Below, piece after piece: positions 14,525 through 18,251 of a stretch of 18,251 nucleotides of DNA; positions within the stretch are counted from its first letter, which is position 1, and each line of letters opens with the position of its first letter. The notes beneath the pieces are model-generated. The model was not told where the DNA came from, made no database searches, and saw nothing but the letters and a program-made list of their open reading frames with translations. Source of the DNA: Clostridia bacterium (GTDB lineage: Bacteria > Bacillota > Clostridia > Oscillospirales > CAG-272); contig JAFTKV010000215.1 of assembly GCA_017453085.1 (NCBI GenBank), positions 1 to 18,251 of the forward strand, in the 5' to 3' direction. Position numbers and translations under genes: made by a program.

Positions 14525-15790
14525 TCAGTTTTTGGGGAGGATCAGCGCCTCCGCCATATGGGTTGGATCCTTGAGACGGTCGGCAATCGCCGTCACGTCC
14601 GACGGGGTGAGTGCCGACAGGGCGTCGGCGTAAGCGAAGAGGTTACTGCCCTCCATGCGGTGGGCAAGATAGTCCGAGGCAAGCTCCTCGGTAGAGTCCA
14701 GCGATCGGAAGAGATCCCCCAGCTCCATCCGCCGACAGGCAAGAAAATCCTCGGGATCGGGGGAATTGAAGCCATCCAGAGCGGATCGCAATTCCGATAA
14801 GGTCTTTTCTGGGTGGTCGGTGTTGGCAAAGACAATCAGATGTCCGAAGCTGTCATTAACCGTAGCCTCGAAGGAGAGAGAGCCGGAGATCGTGCCCTCC
14901 CGATAGAGTCTGTGAGACAGCGCGGAGCTTTCTCCGAAGAGGAGGCAGCCCAGCACCTCCAATGCAGCGGCGGTTTTGGGGATGTCTTCGTCGGAGGCGG
15001 GCAGCAGCTTGATGCCGAAGGCCACCGTGGGCTGTGTGACGCTCCATTTGCGGACGGTACGGGCTTTGCAGACCTCGGCAGGCTCCCTTACGGGAAGCAA
15101 TTCCACCGTAGGCGGAGGTGGGAGCGGATCGGCGAATACCCGATCGCAGATCTTCGCTACCGCATCGGCGGTGATCTGTCCCGCCACGCAGAGGGTGAGC
15201 CTTGCGGGGTGATAGAACGCCCGATGGACGGTAGTCAGCAGCTCGGGGGTGAGTCTTTCGATGGACGAGCGGCTGCCCAGAATAGGGCGGCGCACGGGGT
15301 GATTCTTATACAGTGCCTTCAGAATATCGTTGTACAGGGTTTCTGCGGGAGAGTCTCGGTCTGCGGCGATCTCTTCACCGATGATGGGCAGCTCCTTGGC
15401 CACCGTCGCTTGAGTGAAGTGAGAGGAGGTGACGAATCGCAGCAGGATCTCCAGTGCTTCCTCGAAATGCTCGGTGCAATCGAAGAGGCAGGCGGTGGAG
15501 AGATAGGTGGTAAACGCATTGGCATCCGCACCGATGGCGGCAAACCTTACAAAGGCATCACTGCCGTCGGGCTGATCGAAGAGCTTGTGCTCCAGAAAAT
15601 GGGCGGTGCCGTCGGGCAGGCGATAGCGCACGCCGTCGATCTTCACCTCCCGATGGATCGAGCCGAAGGCGGTGCCCAGCAGGGCGTAATAAGTATGGAG
15701 CGGCTTTTCCAGCACCGCTACCGTAAGACCGGATGCGTGGGTGAAGGTCACCGCCCGTTCACCGGTGAGGGGATGAAGTTCAGTATTCAT
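14525..15790 (-). CDS. M16 family peptidase with zinc motif (YmfH-like)
   Basis: Insulinase-type (M16) peptidase of 421 residues. The inverted zinc motif HFLEH is at 64-68, in GTAHFLEHKLFDQPDG, and the downstream zinc-ligand glutamate is likely Glu140 in GEEIAADRDSP. The HFLEHK(L/M)F context matches the Bacillus YmfH group, not mitochondrial or pitrilysin types. The start at 15788-15790 has AAGGAGG (15797-15803) at 6 bases; a longer frame to 15841 would lie inside the upstream gene and lacks such a site. It overlaps the end of the ymfF-like gene by 11 bases, so the two are probably translated together and form a heterodimer of one zinc-bearing and one zinc-less subunit. The substrate is unknown. 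Confidence 0.93.
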   Translation of the reverse strand: MNTELHPLTGERAVTFTHASGLTVAVLEKPLHTYYALLGTAFGSIHREVKIDGVRYRLPDGTAHFLEHKLFDQPDGSDAFVRFAAIGADANAFTTYLSTACLFDCTEHFEEALEILLRFVTSSHFTQATVAKELPIIGEEIAADRDSPAETLYNDILKALYKNHPVRRPILGSRSSIERLTPELLTTVHRAFYHPARLTLCVAGQITADAVAKICDRVFADPLPPPPTVELLPVREPAEVCKARTVRKWSVTQPTVAFGIKLLPASDEDIPKTAAALEVLGCLLFGESSALSHRLYREGTISGSLSFEATVNDSFGHLIVFANTDHPEKTLSELRSALDGFNSPDPEDFLACRRMELGDLFRSLDSTEELASDYLAHRMEGSNLFAYADALSALTPSDVTAIADRLKDPTHMAEALILPKN

Positions 15791-17111
15791 GGGGCGCCTC
15801 CTTCCGAGTGCGGGAGCGATCCAACAGCGTGTAGATCGCATCGGGAGAGAGCCGTCCTGCCGCTTGCATCACTTCCTCACGGGTGACGCGGGAGATCCGC
15901 TCCGCCTCCACGCGGGGAGACTCTGCGATCCCCAGCGGGGAGCGGCTGAAATACCAGCCCGCCAGCGCGATGGGGCTGTCCTCTAAAATGGGATAACGCC
16001 CCATCAGCCACCGCTTGGCGGATTCGAATTCCTCGTCGGTGAAGTCGCCCTCGGCAAGGGCAGAGAGCTGATCGAAGATGGCATCCTCTGCCTCCTGCAG
16101 TCGCTCACGGCGCAGACCGCAGGTGATCAGCAGAATGCCCTTGTGAGAGTCGCTGAGGGCAGAGCAGCCGTAGCAGAGGGAACGCTCCTCTCTCACCTTG
16201 GTGAACAGCCGCGCGGTGGGGGCGGAGGAGAGCATGGCGTACAGCAGAGAAAATGCGGCGTGATCTTCGTCACCGATCACAGAGCCCGAGCGAAGTCCGA
16301 TGATCAGCTGACATTGCCCGGTGGGGAGCTTTTCGGTATACCGTCGGAGCTCTCCCTTCGCCTGTCGGACGACTCCGGTGGGCGGGAGTGGCGCGGGCGG
16401 CGTGGTCAGCGACCCAAAATGGGAGGAGAGGAGCTGCAGGAGCCGATCCATGGGGGAATCGCCTGCGTAGGTGATGCAGAGAGGCGCGGTATGCAGGAGC
16501 GTCTGCCACGCTCCGGTCAGGACTTCGGGAGTAACGGAGGCCACCTCCGACTCCTCTCCCCGCTCGTAGCGGGCATAGGGCTCGCCGGCGCACATCAGCT
16601 CCTCGGAGCGCTTGATGGCGTACAGATCAGGGTTGTCCTTCAGGGCGCGCAGACGGTCGCAGAGCTTGCCCTTCTCACTCTCCACGTATTCGGGAAGGAG
16701 CGTGCTACCCTCTTTGCAGGGGGATATCAGCAGAGAGGAGAGCAGATGCAGAACGCCTTCTAAGATCTTGCAGCCGTCGGGAGCCATGCGGTCGGCCAGG
16801 AAGGAGGCCGAAAAGCCGATGACTTGCCACTCCCCCTCGGAGCCCACCATAGGGGTGATCTCGGCTCCATAGAGCAGGTCGGCGGCGCGGTCAATGGCGT
16901 CGATATCGGGATAATCGGTGCTGCCTCTGGAGAGCACGTAGGGCAGCAGCGCGTAGGTGGAGGTCATCTCTCCCAGCGGAAGCAGAAAGCGCAGGGAGAG
17001 ATAATTGCCCTTGCAATGCTCCATAGGAAGATAACAAAGCCGCACCTGTGGGGTCAGCCGTACCTCTTTGGGCACGACCTCGGGCAGAGAGGCGGAAACG
17101 GATATGCTCAA
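15780..17111 (-). CDS. M16 family subunit without zinc motif (YmfF-like)
   Basis: M16-fold protein of 443 residues lacking HxxEH: the corresponding segment reads ALLPYVLSRGSTDYPD (54-69), typical of YmfF. The C-terminal half has the M16 substrate-binding R/Y pair region, ARLFTKVREERSLCYG (300-315). It is therefore probably the non-catalytic partner of the YmfH-like protein encoded next, as in other two-subunit M16 proteases. No signal peptide is seen, so it is cytoplasmic. Translation starts at TTG (17109-17111), supported by AAGGAGGG (17117-17124) at 5 bases. The preceding gene ends 37 bases upstream. Confidence 0.92.
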   Translation of the reverse strand: MSISVSASLPEVVPKEVRLTPQVRLCYLPMEHCKGNYLSLRFLLPLGEMTSTYALLPYVLSRGSTDYPDIDAIDRAADLLYGAEITPMVGSEGEWQVIGFSASFLADRMAPDGCKILEGVLHLLSSLLISPCKEGSTLLPEYVESEKGKLCDRLRALKDNPDLYAIKRSEELMCAGEPYARYERGEESEVASVTPEVLTGAWQTLLHTAPLCITYAGDSPMDRLLQLLSSHFGSLTTPPAPLPPTGVVRQAKGELRRYTEKLPTGQCQLIIGLRSGSVIGDEDHAAFSLLYAMLSSAPTARLFTKVREERSLCYGCSALSDSHKGILLITCGLRRERLQEAEDAIFDQLSALAEGDFTDEEFESAKRWLMGRYPILEDSPIALAGWYFSRSPLGIAESPRVEAERISRVTREEVMQAAGRLSPDAIYTLLDRSRTRKEAPHEY

Positions 17112-17116
17112 ATGAT

Positions 17117-17124
17117 CCCTCCTT
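17117..17124 (-). promoter_or_regulatory. Strong ribosome binding site for a TTG start
   Basis: AAGGAGGG on the minus strand, 5 bases before TTG at 17109-17111. There is no in-frame ATG before codon 30, so this site decides the start of the ymfF-like gene. Confidence 0.85.
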
Positions 17125-17148
17125 ATGGGGATTTTCGTTTGTATCCTC

Positions 17149-18249
17149 CTATTTTACACTATTTTTGTGAACAATGCAACCGTTTTGCAAAGAAATCTTT
17201 CGGCAGCGAAAGATTTTTTCCGCACGCTCAACGTCGCCTGCGGGATCGTCTCTGCGTGTGCAGCGCGGGGGCTCGTGGGGAGACAGACAGATCCGCCACT
17301 CGCCCCGATAGGACAGGAGCAGAGTGATCTCCTCCTCCACGGCCATGGGTGCTAAGGTAAAGCCATCCCCCAGCGAGGACGGAGTGAAGCCCAGCACGCC
17401 CCAGAAGAGCCCGCTCCACAGCAGGGCGGCATCCCACGGTCGGGGATCGACGGGCAGCGCGCGCAACGCATGCAGCAGTGCCATAACCGCGCCCGCCTTG
17501 CCTGCGGACAGATCAGCCAGCAAAGCCACCGTTTCGGGAGTGATTCCGTAAAGAGAAGGGGGCGGGAGAGCGGCGGGAGCCTCCGCGGGGGAGAAGTCGT
17601 CGTACAGCGATTTTCCCGTTTGATCACCCAGTCGTTTGGCCAGGCGAGCGAAGGCTGCAACGATTGGCGGCAAGAGCGGATGATGAGGCTCCTCCTCCAT
17701 CACCTGCTCCAGACAGCGTGCCGCCAGCAGATAAAGGCTTACCCGACCGCCGTCCGTGGGGATCCGCAGGTCTGCGATCCTCTCGCCGTTGACGGCCACG
17801 TGAAGCGACAGCATCAGCGGGAAGAGCAGAGTGGGCGGTTCCATTGCCAATCGGATCAGATCGGCGGTGGCAGCCTCGGGCAGACAAATGGGGGTCAGCA
17901 GCCCGCGGGCGGACGAGTCGCAGGATAAGATCACGGAGGCGATGGAGGGAAGCGAGGGGAGTGCCGCTCCTTCGATCTGCAAGGTCGTTGCCGCTGCCCG
18001 ATGGCGACGGTCGCTGTCGGCCAGCAGGCGGGGGAGCGATGAAAGAGTAACTGCGCTGCGAACCAGATAGTACAGCCTATCCCGACTGCGGGGGAAGGTG
18101 CCGATCAGCCAGAGGGTGCGATCCTCGCCCTCGATGCGGCGCAGATACAAAAGGCGGTCGCCTGCCACGGAATACAGACGTTCGTCCCCTTCCTCCCGAT
18201 AGGGCGGGGGCAGATGACGGGCGCACAAGCTGCGCTCTCCCGAGCCGAT
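17149..18249 (-). CDS. Unrecognised protein, partial; faint GH94/cyclic-glucan-synthase-like resemblance
   Basis: The frame is open to the right edge (7 codons beyond a TTG at 18226-18228), so the 5' end is outside the window; about 366 residues are visible. I do not firmly recognise it. Counting from that TTG, RTLWLIGTFPRSRDRL (37-52), LADSDRRHRAAATTLQI (69-85) and SIASVILSCDSSAR (95-108), and the C-terminal LLWSGLFWGVLGF (269-281), LGDGFTLAP (286-294) and EEITLLLSYRGEWRICLS (299-316), recall the order of segments in GH94 phosphorylase and cyclic-beta-glucan-synthase-like proteins. If so, most of the (alpha/alpha)6 catalytic region is missing and no DWNDG catalytic motif is visible. It is first in the visible part of the ymfF-ymfH-lgt-folD run. 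Coding is well supported by an unbroken GC-rich frame; the family is a weak inference. Its basic last 30 residues contain a hairpin in the DNA. Confidence 0.75.
   Translation of the reverse strand: MGSGERSLCARHLPPPYREEGDERLYSVAGDRLLYLRRIEGEDRTLWLIGTFPRSRDRLYYLVRSAVTLSSLPRLLADSDRRHRAAATTLQIEGAALPSLPSIASVILSCDSSARGLLTPICLPEAATADLIRLAMEPPTLLFPLMLSLHVAVNGERIADLRIPTDGGRVSLYLLAARCLEQVMEEEPHHPLLPPIVAAFARLAKRLGDQTGKSLYDDFSPAEAPAALPPPSLYGITPETVALLADLSAGKAGAVMALLHALRALPVDPRPWDAALLWSGLFWGVLGFTPSSLGDGFTLAPMAVEEEITLLLSYRGEWRICLSPHEPPRCTRRDDPAGDVERAEKIFRCRKISLQNGCIVHKNSVK
17193..17216. repeat. Perfect 10-bp inverted repeat inside the 3' end of the partial gene
   Basis: AAATCTTTCG-gcag-CGAAAGATTT, followed on the plus strand by three more T, giving a run of six (17214-17219). 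It looks like a terminator for rightward transcription, but no rightward gene leads into it. On the minus strand only TTTCTTTG follows, so termination there would be weak. Confidence 0.6.
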
Positions 18250-18251
18250 GA

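Noticed and set aside
15791..15841. Longer N-terminus for the YmfH-like protein (17 more residues).
   Set aside because: It would overlap the upstream gene more, lacks a ribosome binding site, and the extra residues (RSTRCWIAPALGRRR) are the out-of-frame reading of that gene's end.
12946..15886. Long plus-strand open frames opposite lgt/folD (12946-14499) and the ymfH-like gene (14813-15886).
   Set aside because: They are shadows of confidently identified minus-strand genes in a GC-rich genome.

Overview
The window looks like a chromosome segment from a fairly GC-rich, Gram-positive member of the Clostridia, probably a gut-type Oscillospirales or Christensenellales relative; the order is inference. 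The support is an AddA-type recombination nuclease, ribosomal protein L27 with the Prp-cleaved N-terminal extension and its Prp protease in the same operon, a YmfF/YmfH pair of M16 peptidases, a sortase-type C-terminal signal, and many AGGAGG ribosome binding sites. No phage, insertion sequence, CRISPR array, tRNA or rRNA was seen.

Layout. Bases 2-3493 (+) hold addA without its first residues. Bases 3592-4947 (+) encode a lipoprotein with two related discoidin-like domains; it converges on the next gene at a 15-bp perfect hairpin. Bases 4987-8001 (-) encode a large secreted, membrane-anchored protein made of about 13 GLUG repeats, BspA-type leucine-rich repeats and MucBP-like repeats. Bases 8109-9100 (-) are rplU-prp-rpmA, with a consensus promoter, phased A-tracts, a structured leader and a terminator. 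Bases 9342-12305 (-) encode a second large surface protein (two PA14 domains, a jelly-roll domain, GLUG-like repeats, an X2/Ig-like domain and a PPQTG sorting signal) as its own transcription unit. Bases 12652-18251 (-) are one tight run: an unrecognised partial gene, ymfF-like, ymfH-like, lgt and folD, ending at an intrinsic terminator. Every gene after base 4987 reads leftward.

How the genes fit together. Core functions (recombinational repair, ribosome assembly, lipoprotein lipidation, one-carbon folate metabolism, M16 peptidases) are interleaved with three exported proteins that use three anchors: lipid, a C-terminal transmembrane helix, and sortase. Lgt would lipidate the lipoprotein. 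Prp would trim L27. The M16 pair is one zinc-motif subunit and one motif-less subunit, translated from overlapping genes.

The parts least explained by known systems are the two mosaic surface proteins, the regulatory DNA in front of the PA14 gene, the placement of the GLUG gene just behind the ribosomal terminator, and the partial gene at the right edge, which has faint resemblance to GH94/cyclic-glucan-synthase-like proteins. I found no clear new defence or mobile system.
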